Below the pieces are notes generated by a model. The model saw only the letters and a program-made list of their open reading frames with translations. It searched no databases and had not been told where the DNA came from. A program made the position numbers and the translations under genes. This document shows, piece after piece, positions 1 to 8,582 of a stretch of DNA of 49,054 bases; position 1 is the stretch's first letter, and every line of letters starts with the position of its first letter. This DNA comes from an uncultured Prolixibacteraceae bacterium (GTDB taxonomy: Bacteria > Bacteroidota > Bacteroidia > Bacteroidales > Prolixibacteraceae), in NCBI GenBank assembly GCA_913063265.1, contig CAJXZG010000035.1, positions 1 through 49,054 on the forward strand, written 5' to 3'.

Positions 1-1084
1 TTACTTCACCGGGCTTTGTGAACACATATTGCCATAAATCCAACATATCCGCATGAAAAGCAGCTTTACAACTTGATAGATAATAATCCATCATTCTTTT
101 AAATATTTCAGGATTTTCAAACCGGTCTTTTATTGTATTCCAGTTTTTGTTTAAATTAATACTCCAGTGTTTTAATGTAGTTTCATAATATTTTCCAAAT
201 GCCTCGAAATCTCTGATTTCAAACAGATTTTTCACTGCTTTCTCAATTTGTTTTTTTGAAGGAATTACCCCGTGAGGGAATATGTATTTATCCAGCCACG
301 GATCGCCTTTATTAACCGAATATTTTCCGCCAATGGTATGAGTTAAGAAAATTCCATTATCAAGAAGCATATCATTAACCTGTTTCATAAAACTTCTGAA
401 ATTCTTTGGTCCAACCGCTTCCAGAAAACCAATATTATAAATTTTATTGAATTTACCCTTTATATCCCTGTAGTCTGCGCAGATAAAAGTAACGCTTTCT
501 CCGGCGTTATGTTTATTCGCATATTTAATCATCTCCGAGGAATCTGAAACACCTGTGACTTCCACATCAAACATTCCTGAAAGTATTCTGGCAGTGCCAC
601 CCCACCCGCAACCTATATCAAGAACTTTTTCTCCCGGTTGTAAATCAAGTTTGTTTCCAACAATTTTTATTTTATTGAGCTGAGCCTGTGTCAAATCACT
701 TGTTTTTTTAAAATATGCGCATGAGTAAATCATATTTGGATCGAGAAATGATTTAAACAAATGGTTTCCTGCATTATAATGTGTCTCTGAAAGAAGTGGT
801 GCGTTTTTTCTGTCCTGTAAGTTGAAAATCGTGGATTTTACCCACAATAAAAATTTTGTCAGGGCTCCTAAAAAATTGTTTTTATGGATTCCTGCCTTAA
901 TAAGTTTTGCAATCAGTACATCTAGATGTGGTGAATCCCATTTCTGTTTCATGTAGGATTCACCCAAACCCAAAGAACCCCTGGTGATTATATTTTTATA
1001 TGTCGATTTATCATGTACAACAATATCACTGCCAATCCTGATGTTGCTTTTTTTTAAAAGCCTTTTGATAATTTGTTTCCACAT
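1..1084 (-). CDS. cfa: Cyclopropane-fatty-acyl-phospholipid synthase, 3' end cut by window
   Basis: The product transfers a methylene group from S-adenosylmethionine to the double bond of unsaturated phospholipid acyl chains at the inner membrane. Reading from the ATG at 1084, 361 codons are open and still run off the left edge after PGEV, so there is no stop in the window. From the E. coli protein only about ten C-terminal residues are missing. The SAM-binding motif VLDIGCGWGG lies at residues 154-163. The bicarbonate/active-site residues of the family are present: Cys122 (YSCAY), Glu222 (LEAVGPKN), His249 (THTIGG) and Tyr300 (YYETTL). The His that follows the catalytic Glu in E. coli is Ala here. 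The N-terminus is about 17-20 residues shorter than in E. coli. The family assignment is secure from near-continuous similarity. Confidence 0.93.
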   Translation of the reverse strand, partial: MWKQIIKRLLKKSNIRIGSDIVVHDKSTYKNIITRGSLGLGESYMKQKWDSPHLDVLIAKLIKAGIHKNNFLGALTKFLLWVKSTIFNLQDRKNAPLLSETHYNAGNHLFKSFLDPNMIYSCAYFKKTSDLTQAQLNKIKIVGNKLDLQPGEKVLDIGCGWGGTARILSGMFDVEVTGVSDSSEMIKYANKHNAGESVTFICADYRDIKGKFNKIYNIGFLEAVGPKNFRSFMKQVNDMLLDNGIFLTHTIGGKYSVNKGDPWLDKYIFPHGVIPSKKQIEKAVKNLFEIRDFEAFGKYYETTLKHWSINLNKNWNTIKDRFENPEIFKRMMDYYLSSCKAAFHADMLDLWQYVFTKPGEV

Positions 1085-1085
1085 G

Positions 1086-1447
1086 ATTGTATCGATTAAT
1101 AATGATTTGAAATATTACTTAAGTTACACTTTTTTTAATAAATAGTGTCCATGATGTAATGCTGATTATGTGGATTGTAGCCGTTTGCGTAGTAGTTTCC
1201 TGTCAGCTTACAATAAAGTTGGGGCAGTTTTGGGTGAGGTGCAATAAACAAATTTCGGTTTTTGTGTCTATAGACCAAAATGAAACGAGCGAAATACCAC
1301 TATGGCTCTGCCTCGGGGATAGTTCGGTTCAAGAAATTTGTTTATTTCTATCCCTGCAATTATTTATACATTCTTATCTGCTGGCCTTCTGATTCATTTA
1401 TAGAATTCTTTTCAATATCAACCGTTTTATCATGCAAACAAATTTCA
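1086..1447. other. Intergenic region with a 14-bp inverted repeat
   Basis: This 362-bp gap separates the convergently placed upstream end of cfa from the 3' end of the phosphoesterase gene. Short open frames exist here but have no recognisable protein features. A perfect 14-bp inverted repeat (aataaacaaatttc at 1243-1256 and its complement at 1333-1346) encloses 76 bp, and a 10-bp perfect palindrome gtctatagac sits inside at 1266-1275. The arrangement could be a relic of a small mobile element or an inert palindrome. No convincing promoter was identified. Confidence 0.4.
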
Positions 1448-2440
1448 TTACAATGTACTAATCCTAATATCCGAATAATATCCTGTGGCATTATGTGCGG
1501 AAACTACCTGAGGAATTCCATCTTTTACATCCAGGGCGCTTTGATGGCTATGGCCGGCAAGTATTGTTAAAAGATTTTTAGCACGAAACACTTCGTTGTA
1601 AAAATCAAATGTCACTTTGGTGTGTCCCCCCTTGCGCCATTTCTCCCGCCCCTCAATATCATAATTTTTATCTGCCTTTTCGCCCCATTCCGGGTTTGCA
1701 CAGCCATACAACATTGACTTTCCCGGCATATAAAGAGGAATATGCAACATAAGAATAATCGGAATACCGGAATTTACCTTCTTTCTAAAAAAGTCCAGTT
1801 GTTCTGGCATTATTTCATATGTTGAATTATCTATGCAAACAAATTGTACACGGTTAACATCGTATGATGCAAATAAAGGATTATTACCCTGATACATCGG
1901 TTTCAAATGTTTTTCTGTCCATATATCACGAAGTTGCTTCGAACTGCCCTTCATCCCTTCGTAATGCCAGTCATGGTTGCCTGCAACGAAAGCGAAAGGA
2001 ATACCGGTTTCTTTTAGCTTATTCAATGCCCATTCTATCGAAGCCAAAGATGGAAAACTAAAGATATCACCTGTTAAAGCCAGAAAATCTGAATTTTCTT
2101 CTTTTGCTCTTTGAAGTGTCCATTCAAAACTTTCTTTTGTCGAGTAGATCTTTTTACTTTGAAAATGAACATTGTCTTTATAAGCTCCGGACATTCGCTG
2201 GCTGAATTTCTGGTATTTTAATCCCCTTTCATCATCTAAGGAAAGGTGCGTATCGGTAATATGAAAAATACGGGTGGGTTTTACATTTGCTTTGGTATAA
2301 ATTGAAATCTCATTTTTCACAATAGAGAAAGTTTCCCTGATATCCTTAACATTTTTTTGTTTTAATGAAGGAGTGAAAGCTCCCAATAGCAAACCTGATG
2401 TTGTTAGACCGGTAGCAGACAGAAAGTAACGTCGGTTCAT
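1448..2440 (-). CDS. Secreted calcineurin-like metallophosphoesterase
   Basis: This is a binuclear metal phosphoesterase of the calcineurin-like fold, 330 residues. The N-terminus (NRRYFLSATGL followed by a hydrophobic run to about residue 23) looks like a twin-arginine-type export signal, so the enzyme is probably periplasmic. All family metal motifs are visible in order: DTH at 63-65, GD at 124-125, GNHD at 154-157, His233 (MLHIPL) and GHSH at 296-299. The substrate cannot be read from sequence; phosphomonoesters, phosphodiesters or nucleotides are possible. It starts at the ATG at 2440 and appears monocistronic. Family confidence is high, specific function unknown. Confidence 0.88.
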   Translation of the reverse strand: MNRRYFLSATGLTTSGLLLGAFTPSLKQKNVKDIRETFSIVKNEISIYTKANVKPTRIFHITDTHLSLDDERGLKYQKFSQRMSGAYKDNVHFQSKKIYSTKESFEWTLQRAKEENSDFLALTGDIFSFPSLASIEWALNKLKETGIPFAFVAGNHDWHYEGMKGSSKQLRDIWTEKHLKPMYQGNNPLFASYDVNRVQFVCIDNSTYEIMPEQLDFFRKKVNSGIPIILMLHIPLYMPGKSMLYGCANPEWGEKADKNYDIEGREKWRKGGHTKVTFDFYNEVFRAKNLLTILAGHSHQSALDVKDGIPQVVSAHNATGYYSDIRISTL

Positions 2441-2799
2441 TTTATCCGTTTTTAAAATTTAATCATAATAATTCAACAAGATATTCTTAATCTCAAAAAC
2501 AAGCAACTTATTTTAAGTCATGCTGGAGGTAATGGTGAGGGTATGGTTAGTAAGGGATTGCGTGCTTCTTTCCTATCAAGTTATAGCTAATTTTGGAGAG
2601 GATTACTGAGCGCTGAAAACCACTGAAATCCTTATTAACTATACCGCGTATTATCGTCTGGTGTTTATTTTCTTTTGTCATTTTATTCACTACTATTTCT
2701 CGGTCTCCTGTGTTTTTAGCTTTGTAAGCTCTTTGACAAAGCTTTGATTTGTGCATAGGCTTGTGGAGCTTAGGCAATATGCTTGCAAATAGTGGAGGA
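2441..2799. other. Intergenic region downstream of the restriction island
   Basis: This gap of 359 bp lies between the methyltransferase stop and the phosphoesterase start. A 90-codon open frame (2547-2819, minus) crosses it and overlaps the methyltransferase end by 20 bp, but it has no recognisable domain and runs through the structured repeat at 2725-2772, so I do not call it a gene. The phosphoesterase promoter must lie near 2441-2520. An 8-bp hairpin (agctttgt/acaaagct, 2718-2743) overlaps the repeat. Confidence 0.4.
2725..2772. repeat. Structured repeat copy A flanking the defence island
   Basis: A segment of about 40 bp (gctctttgacaaagctttg, then atttgtgcataggcttgtg) is closely similar to copy B at 8721-8769, in the same orientation on the other side of the five-gene island. 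Its ends pair as taagctc (2725-2731) with gagctta (2766-2772). Copy B has different end sequences that also pair, so the fold seems conserved while its outer stem changes. It could be an attachment or recombination site, or a small structured RNA; this is inference. Confidence 0.55.
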
Positions 2800-4638
2800 T
2801 TATTCCAGTAAAATACCATATTTACTTTCTATAAAAGCGTCTATCTCCTTTTGCTCAGTAGTATTTATAATGAAATCTTTATCCTTGTCATCGAAATTAT
2901 AAACCCCAAAATTCTTTATATAATTTCTACTTAATGAATAATATCCAGAACCATATGGTTTGCTTGACAATTCAATATATGTCCAAAATAGTCTTGAAGT
3001 CATTAGTTTTTTTAGAAAGTGAAGTTCTTTCTCATTCTCAGTAACAACGGCTAAGCCATTATAGAACAATAAATCTTCATCAGTATCAATCGTAAAATTA
3101 GGTGTACTAGGTGTAATGTGAGGGAAAAATAATTTATATTTTAATTTCTCCAACGATTGGTTTCTACCGTATGCATACCAATTTTGATATTTCCCGTTTC
3201 CTTTATCTCTAGTGCTAAGGATTCTCTTTTTGTCAGTCAAATATTTGTATGCTTTTGGGTAATTAATTTTAATGTATTTTTCGTCGAGAAGAATTGCTCT
3301 ATTATTGACATACTCATAAGGGAAAATTGCTTTAACTTTTATTGAGTCCACGCTTTCTGCTTGAGTAAATTTATTGGGGTTAATTATATCCCTACAAATA
3401 TCCTTTTCAATTTCATAGACTTTACCATTTTGTAAATAGTAGTAATCATTATTTTCATCTATTGGATTGAAAATGTATATGTTATTTTTGAGTGTTGCTA
3501 TGCCATTTCTAGTTTTATATAATTCTCCAAACGACACACCTGTGTCTTCAATTCTATCAATTATTTCATTTTTGTTTAAGTTCCATCCTTTGAACGCATC
3601 TAGTTTAGAATACTTTATTTTATTAAAAATCAAACTATTCAACTTTTTATTACTCCTTGCAAACTTAATGATTGAGGATTTTGAGTTTTCAATTAAACAA
3701 ATACATGTGTATGTAGACTTACTTTTGAAAATTTGATTGTTTCCAAAGTCAATAATCTTAAAACTAAATTGGTTTTCTTGAAAATATTCTCTTAATGCAC
3801 GACCATTAACACTTTTAAAAAATGTATTCATTGTAATGTAACCCAGAATACCGTTTGAAGTGAGATTTTCAATTCCTATTTGAAAAAATGGAATATATAA
3901 ATCTGGATGCCCAGATTTACAGACTTTCCAATTATTTAATAATTTTTTTGAAGCTTCAGGAATGTTTCTGGAACAAACATAAGGTGGATTTCCGATGACG
4001 ATATCAAATCCATTAAAATTTGGGTCCAGATTTTTCCAACTAAATGACAACGCATCACCAGTATATAAATTGAAATTAAAAGTATTAACATCTTCACCCT
4101 CAGATAATGCAAGAAGTGTAAGTAATAGTTTCGTTCTGTTGATTGAATATTCCTGTATATCTAATCCATAAATATGGTTGCTAAAAATATCAGAATATGA
4201 TTTGTTTACCTTTTTTTTCAATTCAATTGAAGCATTGAACAGAAAACCTCCACATCCGCAGGCAATATCCGATATTTTAAATAAATCGGTAATTACAGTT
4301 TGCTTTTTAAAAGTTTCCTTAGCAATAAATTTTCTAATGTTTTCTGGTGTGTAAATAGCGCCATTGATTATTCTATCTGCAGGAGAAATTACAAATTCAA
4401 AAAGCTCTATTAGCTCTTCAAAACCGAAATGGATTACATCTGAATCGATAACAGATATGAACCCAATTAATTTTTCGTATTCTTCTTTATCACTTTTGTC
4501 TATACAATATGTTTTTAAAAATGTATTGTATTTAGGTTGGAGTTTATTGATTTTTAGAAATGCAGAAATAATAAGCCTATCAACTTCCTTTGGCGTTGTT
4601 AAATGATTCTGACTTAAATATTTGAATGCGTTTCTCAT
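2800..4638 (-). CDS. N6-adenine DNA methyltransferase (Eco57I/TaqI-like) of the island
   Basis: This is a SAM-dependent adenine-N6 DNA methyltransferase of about 612 residues, the modification arm of the system. Counting from the alternative GTG at 4650, motif X-like GAIYTPENI is at 97-105, SAM motif I (DIACGCGGFL) at 128-137 and catalytic motif IV NPPY at 221-224. The C-terminal third, ending near YYSLSRNYIKNFGVYNF, resembles the TaqI-like target-recognition domain, so specificity is probably built in and no separate S subunit is present. The ATG at 4638 is preferred because it leaves one base after the HNH stop; the in-frame GTG at 4650 would overlap that gene by 11 bp. It is the last gene of the operon. 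No nuclease domain is seen in it, so cleavage presumably belongs to the neighbouring HNH protein. Confidence 0.85.
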   Translation of the reverse strand: MRNAFKYLSQNHLTTPKEVDRLIISAFLKINKLQPKYNTFLKTYCIDKSDKEEYEKLIGFISVIDSDVIHFGFEELIELFEFVISPADRIINGAIYTPENIRKFIAKETFKKQTVITDLFKISDIACGCGGFLFNASIELKKKVNKSYSDIFSNHIYGLDIQEYSINRTKLLLTLLALSEGEDVNTFNFNLYTGDALSFSWKNLDPNFNGFDIVIGNPPYVCSRNIPEASKKLLNNWKVCKSGHPDLYIPFFQIGIENLTSNGILGYITMNTFFKSVNGRALREYFQENQFSFKIIDFGNNQIFKSKSTYTCICLIENSKSSIIKFARSNKKLNSLIFNKIKYSKLDAFKGWNLNKNEIIDRIEDTGVSFGELYKTRNGIATLKNNIYIFNPIDENNDYYYLQNGKVYEIEKDICRDIINPNKFTQAESVDSIKVKAIFPYEYVNNRAILLDEKYIKINYPKAYKYLTDKKRILSTRDKGNGKYQNWYAYGRNQSLEKLKYKLFFPHITPSTPNFTIDTDEDLLFYNGLAVVTENEKELHFLKKLMTSRLFWTYIELSSKPYGSGYYSLSRNYIKNFGVYNFDDKDKDFIINTTEQKEIDAFIESKYGILLE

Positions 4639-4639
4639 T

Positions 4640-5218
4640 TTAATTCTCACTCAGTTTTAATGTGTATTCAACATATTTATCATACAAAGTCAGAAGTCTA
4701 TCCTTAATTTCAGGGCTGTCTATTTCCTTTAAAACTTCCTTACATTCATTAATCAAGTTATATGTCTCTTCAATATTCCAAATTACTTCATGCTGAGGTT
4801 TGTGAAGTTTTAATTTGTAAAACATCCACTTCCCCAACTTAGTACTATATGTGATTTTGCCGTCCAAGCCTCTAAGAAATTGTAGTCCATATTCATCATT
4901 ACAAGGATCAATAAAACCTTCATCTTCCTGATTATGAACTGACTCATTGCCAGTTGGCCAATGGGCTCTTTTGGAATTATTACATGATCTACAAGAATAT
5001 ACAAGATTCGAGTAATCTGTATCTTTAATGTTTTTTAGATATTTCTGAGGAACAAAATGGTCAATTTCAAACCACGTAGTTCGCCAGATATCAATATCAC
5101 TGCAATATCCACAACGGCATTTGAAATCTTCCTTTAGATCGTTTTTATGGTCAGAATACCTTTTTACCACAGTTTTTATATCTCTTCTTTTTGGAGTTTC
5201 TTTTCTAAAAGGAATCAT
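4640..5218 (-). CDS. HNH endonuclease of the island
   Basis: This 192-residue protein carries a zinc-supported HNH nuclease core in its N-terminal half: Cys36-x-x-Cys39, the EIDH motif at 51-54 with the general-base His54, and CRSCNNSKRA with Cys76, Cys79, Asn81 and Lys83. The remainder (90-192) is not recognisable as another domain. Its spacing resembles the small HNH proteins found in defence operons with an ATPase partner (Septu-type and retron-type HNH), and here it is also adjacent to a DNA methyltransferase. It follows the receiver gene by one base and precedes the methyltransferase directly, so translation is probably coupled. I infer it is the restriction or effector nuclease controlled by the upstream ATPase/receiver pair. 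Confidence 0.82.
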   Translation of the reverse strand: MIPFRKETPKRRDIKTVVKRYSDHKNDLKEDFKCRCGYCSDIDIWRTTWFEIDHFVPQKYLKNIKDTDYSNLVYSCRSCNNSKRAHWPTGNESVHNQEDEGFIDPCNDEYGLQFLRGLDGKITYSTKLGKWMFYKLKLHKPQHEVIWNIEETYNLINECKEVLKEIDSPEIKDRLLTLYDKYVEYTLKLSEN

Positions 5219-5219
5219 A

Positions 5220-5870
5220 TTACTTATTCTTATTTAGTTTTTTAAGCTCCTCCAAAATTTCCCTTGTTTCGGAAACAAACTCATTTAACTTAGAAATTGA
5301 TTCTCTATGTATTAGATTCGCTGGAAAATCTTTTCCCTCAGGATTAAGTTCATCAAACAAGATATATAATTTAGTAAGTTCTTCCTCTTCAGGAATTTCT
5401 AGACCCTGATCATTTCTTTTTTCTACAAGCTTTTCGATTCGATTATTTGTGTCTTCTATTTTCTTCTTATAATTTGAAATATTAGATTGAATTTTTGTTT
5501 TGAAGATTTCTAGCTCATCTTCATTCTCTCCATCTAAAATATCCTTACTATAAATTATGTGCACATCATCTGTAAAATTGATTGCTTGCTTCTGGTAAGA
5601 AGTAAGCATTATTATAGGGAAATGAGGTTGAATTTGTTTAATAGCCTCAACAACTTTATTTCCATTAAAAGAAACATCTCCTTCCTCTTCCAGTAAGTAA
5701 TCAGTAACAATTGCGTCTAGATTACTAGACATTAGCTGTACTAACAATTCCTTAATAGAAGAATTGATATCGACTTTGATTCTTAATATATCAAATTCAG
5801 TCTTGAATGTTTGATAAAAGGTATTTATCCAACCATCATTTTCGTCTAAATATGCAATTTTATATTTCAT
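5220..5870 (-). CDS. Receiver-domain protein with coiled-coil tail
   Basis: This 216-residue protein has a complete response-regulator receiver domain at 1-120: acidic pocket Asp9-Glu10, phosphoacceptor Asp57 (IVTDYLL), Thr90 (MLTSY) and Lys109 (YSKD). No DNA-binding or enzymatic output domain follows. Residues 125-215 are charged and predicted coiled coil (IEDTNNRIEKLVEKRND and EILEELKKLNKNK). Its ATG overlaps the stop of the ATPase/kinase gene (ATGA), the arrangement of a cognate kinase-regulator pair. It probably passes a phosphorylation state, by protein contact through the helical tail, to the HNH or methyltransferase. An acidic loop EEEGDVSFNG after Asp57 is an unusual insertion. Confidence 0.82.
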   Translation of the reverse strand: MKYKIAYLDENDGWINTFYQTFKTEFDILRIKVDINSSIKELLVQLMSSNLDAIVTDYLLEEEGDVSFNGNKVVEAIKQIQPHFPIIMLTSYQKQAINFTDDVHIIYSKDILDGENEDELEIFKTKIQSNISNYKKKIEDTNNRIEKLVEKRNDQGLEIPEEEELTKLYILFDELNPEGKDFPANLIHRESISKLNEFVSETREILEELKKLNKNK

Positions 5871-8353
5871 TTTCGAGCTTTAAAGGTCATTTTAAAAGTT
5901 AATCCTTCATCAATCTTGATAATAGAAATGGATGAGTTATTGTACTCTTCAATGATTGATTTTACGATGTAAAGACCCAATCCTGTTCCAATTCTATTTC
6001 CTTTGTTATCAGTTTTTGAAGATTCATTTAAATTGAAAATTTCTTCTGGATTATTTTTGTACTTTTCATCCAATCCCCTACCATTGTCAGAAAAAAAGAT
6101 TTCAACATCATTTTCCTTTTTCTTCCATTTTATTTCAATTCTTTTCTCCTCTTTATTAAATCCATAGAGAGCATTAACTGAGTTTGAAATCAAATTATTG
6201 AAAATAGAATCCATATTTACCTCAAACGCTCTAATATTGCAAACATGATCATCCAGTTTATGTAATTCGATATTAATATTTCGTTGTTTTAATGCCTTAC
6301 TCCAATTGGCTTTGAACTTCTCAAAATATTCAGTAAAATCTAAATTGGTTCTTTCTCTCTTATCCTGTTTTAAAGTATTCAATGAATAATCAAGCCAATG
6401 TTTCAACTTAAAATCTTCTTCACTCATTAAATCAATCATATAGAAAGGATTATCATCCCTGTCTACTTTTGATTCTAATTCTTTTTCATTTAAATGGTTT
6501 CTTAACTCTTTTATTAAAAATTTTGTCCTGGGTATTAATCTTGCTCTTAGGCTCTTAACCTCATGAGCAAAAGATGAAATGATAAGCCCAACACTGGCAT
6601 AGCTCCTCAATAACCTTAGTTCTTCATCTTTTTTCTCATTCTCCTTTTCAAGGATTAAGAAAGCCTCAGCCATATTTTCATATGAGTCAGCCGGTTTAGT
6701 TGCAGTATCTTCATTATTCTTATCATTTTTACTTTTATCTTCTCTTTCTTCCTTCTCTTTTTTTACCTTTTCAGCATCCTCTTTTGCTTTTCTTATTTTC
6801 TCTTCTTCTTTTTTTCTATTAGAATAAAGTTTAAAAAGATTGTGCATTATTATGTTACGATCTTTCTCGAAAAGACCTATGATCTCAATTAAGATATTTT
6901 TAAATAACTCAAACTCATCATTTTCAATAATCCCTTCTCGTCCAGATTTGTCTTGAAAATAAGCATTGTGAATTCTCGATATTTTAACGGTTCCAGCTAT
7001 TTGATTTGGCCCGATTCTGTAGCCTCCAAGTCGTTGCCCTGCGCCGCCGGGACTTTGAGCCTGTCTTTCTCCTAATCGTAACCAATCATCTCCGTTTTCA
7101 CCATAGGGTCTGATTCGGAAATCGTCTCGAAATATTTTTATACCGCCAAATTTTTTAAGCCAAGATTTTCTGTTAGCACTATTGATACCTTTATAAGGGT
7201 ACTTTTTTAAATCACCATCATCTTTGTCATCTGAAATAGTATTTTTTAAGAAATAGAATGAAAAATCAAACTTACCAATGCGTTCAAGTAAATCTTTATC
7301 AACTTTTTCCGATACCAATTTCTCAATTGCTAATTCAAATTGAATTTCTTTTTGTTTAAAATCTTTAAGTCTGAATGGTGAGTTTTTCATCATGTCAGAC
7401 TGAAATACTTCTATATATCGATTTTCTAAAGCATCTACGTCTAGCTCATTTCGGGTTATTTCAACTTTTAATTTTTTACCATTAATTGTGTTATACGCCG
7501 CCTTTACTTTATAATCATAATCATCATAAAAGGCTCTCTTTACAGTTCCAAACTCTTCTAAATTATTGAGAAGAAAGAAATCAATTTTAAAGTCATTTTG
7601 CTCCTCTGGTGGAAGCAACATCTCCAAATTGCCAAATAATTTCTTTAATTTATCATCACTCCATTCGTCATTTAGTTCGGTTATTTCGATAACAGTTCCA
7701 CATTCAAAATTTATTTCTTCTATTGCCTCTTGAACTTTTTTAAAGCTTGAAAATCGTCCAGAAAATTCTTGTTTTATATTAGTGTTCTCTTTTGACGTTA
7801 AAACAGCCTGAACATCGGTAACAGTTGCACCTACTTTGTCAAATTCTTTCCAGTCCACAGTCCAGTCAAAACCAATTTTTTCTTGATTTTTAATTGATTC
7901 TGTTTCGTTTAATTCTAATTGATCTGGAAGAGTAAGCATATTAGTAAACATGCCAAGTCGATTTAGAGCAAATCGACCAATACCCTTGGCACCCGTTTTA
8001 ACTCTTCCAGCTTTTGTTGTGTGTTCGTAAAGTTTATTATCCGTTCCAATCGTCATCCATTGGTTTTGAATGGTTTTATCATTCATTCCAATGCCATTGT
8101 CAATGACGTAAATCATGCTATTTTCTTTGTCAAACTTCTCTTTCGCACCTTCATCATTTGTTGATTTTTCTTTTTTAAATTTTAAATCGAAAATTATGAT
8201 ACAGTTCGTAGCATCTGCATCATAGGTATTTTTGACAAGCTCAACAATAGCTCCTTCCTCTGTCGAAAAATTTTCAAGGCCAATTAATTTTGCTGTCCTT
8301 GCAGAAACCTTAAATGGAACTTTGGTAGATATTTTATTTATATTATTTTCCAT
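5867..8353 (-). CDS. MORC/Hsp90-like GHKL ATPase fused to histidine-kinase-like module
   Basis: This 828-residue protein has two GHKL ATP-binding domains. The first (about 1-500) is Hsp90/MORC-like: ELVKNTYDADA at 38-48 with Mg-binding Asn42, DNGIGM at 85-90, GAKGIGRFAL at 121-130, and an S5-type transducer region containing FRDDFRIRPYGE at 408-419. A charged coiled coil follows (about 510-580). Then a dimerisation helix with SFAHEVKS, where His597 sits as the phosphoacceptor does in HisKA domains, and a kinase-type HATPase: NNLISNSVNAL at 719-729, DNGRG at 756-760, GTGLGLYIVKSI at 789-800. There is no signal peptide or membrane helix, so it senses something cytoplasmic. Its start follows the XRE stop directly and its stop overlaps the receiver start. 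I infer it detects invading DNA or damage and signals to the receiver and nuclease. Confidence 0.8.
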   Translation of the reverse strand: MENNINKISTKVPFKVSARTAKLIGLENFSTEEGAIVELVKNTYDADATNCIIIFDLKFKKEKSTNDEGAKEKFDKENSMIYVIDNGIGMNDKTIQNQWMTIGTDNKLYEHTTKAGRVKTGAKGIGRFALNRLGMFTNMLTLPDQLELNETESIKNQEKIGFDWTVDWKEFDKVGATVTDVQAVLTSKENTNIKQEFSGRFSSFKKVQEAIEEINFECGTVIEITELNDEWSDDKLKKLFGNLEMLLPPEEQNDFKIDFFLLNNLEEFGTVKRAFYDDYDYKVKAAYNTINGKKLKVEITRNELDVDALENRYIEVFQSDMMKNSPFRLKDFKQKEIQFELAIEKLVSEKVDKDLLERIGKFDFSFYFLKNTISDDKDDGDLKKYPYKGINSANRKSWLKKFGGIKIFRDDFRIRPYGENGDDWLRLGERQAQSPGGAGQRLGGYRIGPNQIAGTVKISRIHNAYFQDKSGREGIIENDEFELFKNILIEIIGLFEKDRNIIMHNLFKLYSNRKKEEEKIRKAKEDAEKVKKEKEEREDKSKNDKNNEDTATKPADSYENMAEAFLILEKENEKKDEELRLLRSYASVGLIISSFAHEVKSLRARLIPRTKFLIKELRNHLNEKELESKVDRDDNPFYMIDLMSEEDFKLKHWLDYSLNTLKQDKRERTNLDFTEYFEKFKANWSKALKQRNINIELHKLDDHVCNIRAFEVNMDSIFNNLISNSVNALYGFNKEEKRIEIKWKKKENDVEIFFSDNGRGLDEKYKNNPEEIFNLNESSKTDNKGNRIGTGLGLYIVKSIIEEYNNSSISIIKIDEGLTFKMTFKARK

Positions 8354-8557
8354 TTATTTGTCATTAATGAGTTCTCTTGGTTTTACCTCAAGAATTTCGG
8401 CGATTTTCACAAGAGTAGGCAGAGTAGGTTGTACGTCATTTGTACACCAACGTGAAATGGTTGCCTCATTTTTGCCAAGTTTCTGAGCTAACCATTTATT
8501 ACTCTTGTTATTTTCCACAAGAACCACTTTTATTCTATTCAGTTGCTTTTTACTCAT
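8354..8557 (-). CDS. Small XRE-family HTH regulator (controller-like)
   Basis: A 67-residue protein that is essentially one lambda-repressor-type helix-turn-helix. Helix 2-turn-helix 3 reads NKWLAQKLGKNEATISRWCTN at about 19-39, followed by PTLPTLVKIAEILEVKPREL. Its size and first position in a restriction-modification operon match the controller (C) proteins that delay nuclease expression, although XRE proteins of this length also have other roles. The stop codon TAA abuts the ATG of the ATPase gene with no spacer. The likely operator lies upstream at 8583-8613. Confidence 0.85.
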   Translation of the reverse strand: MSKKQLNRIKVVLVENNKSNKWLAQKLGKNEATISRWCTNDVQPTLPTLVKIAEILEVKPRELINDK

Positions 8558-8582
8558 AATAATTGCATTGGAGACAAATTAT

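Noticed and set aside
1159..1570. Overlapping small open frames upstream of the phosphoesterase
   Set aside because: Their composition is not protein-like, they overlap each other, and one runs into the phosphoesterase on the other strand.
2547..2819. 90-codon open frame at the 3' end of the methyltransferase
   Set aside because: It has no recognisable domain, overlaps the methyltransferase end by 20 bp and runs through the structured repeat at 2725-2772, so it is more likely a chance frame than a sixth island gene.
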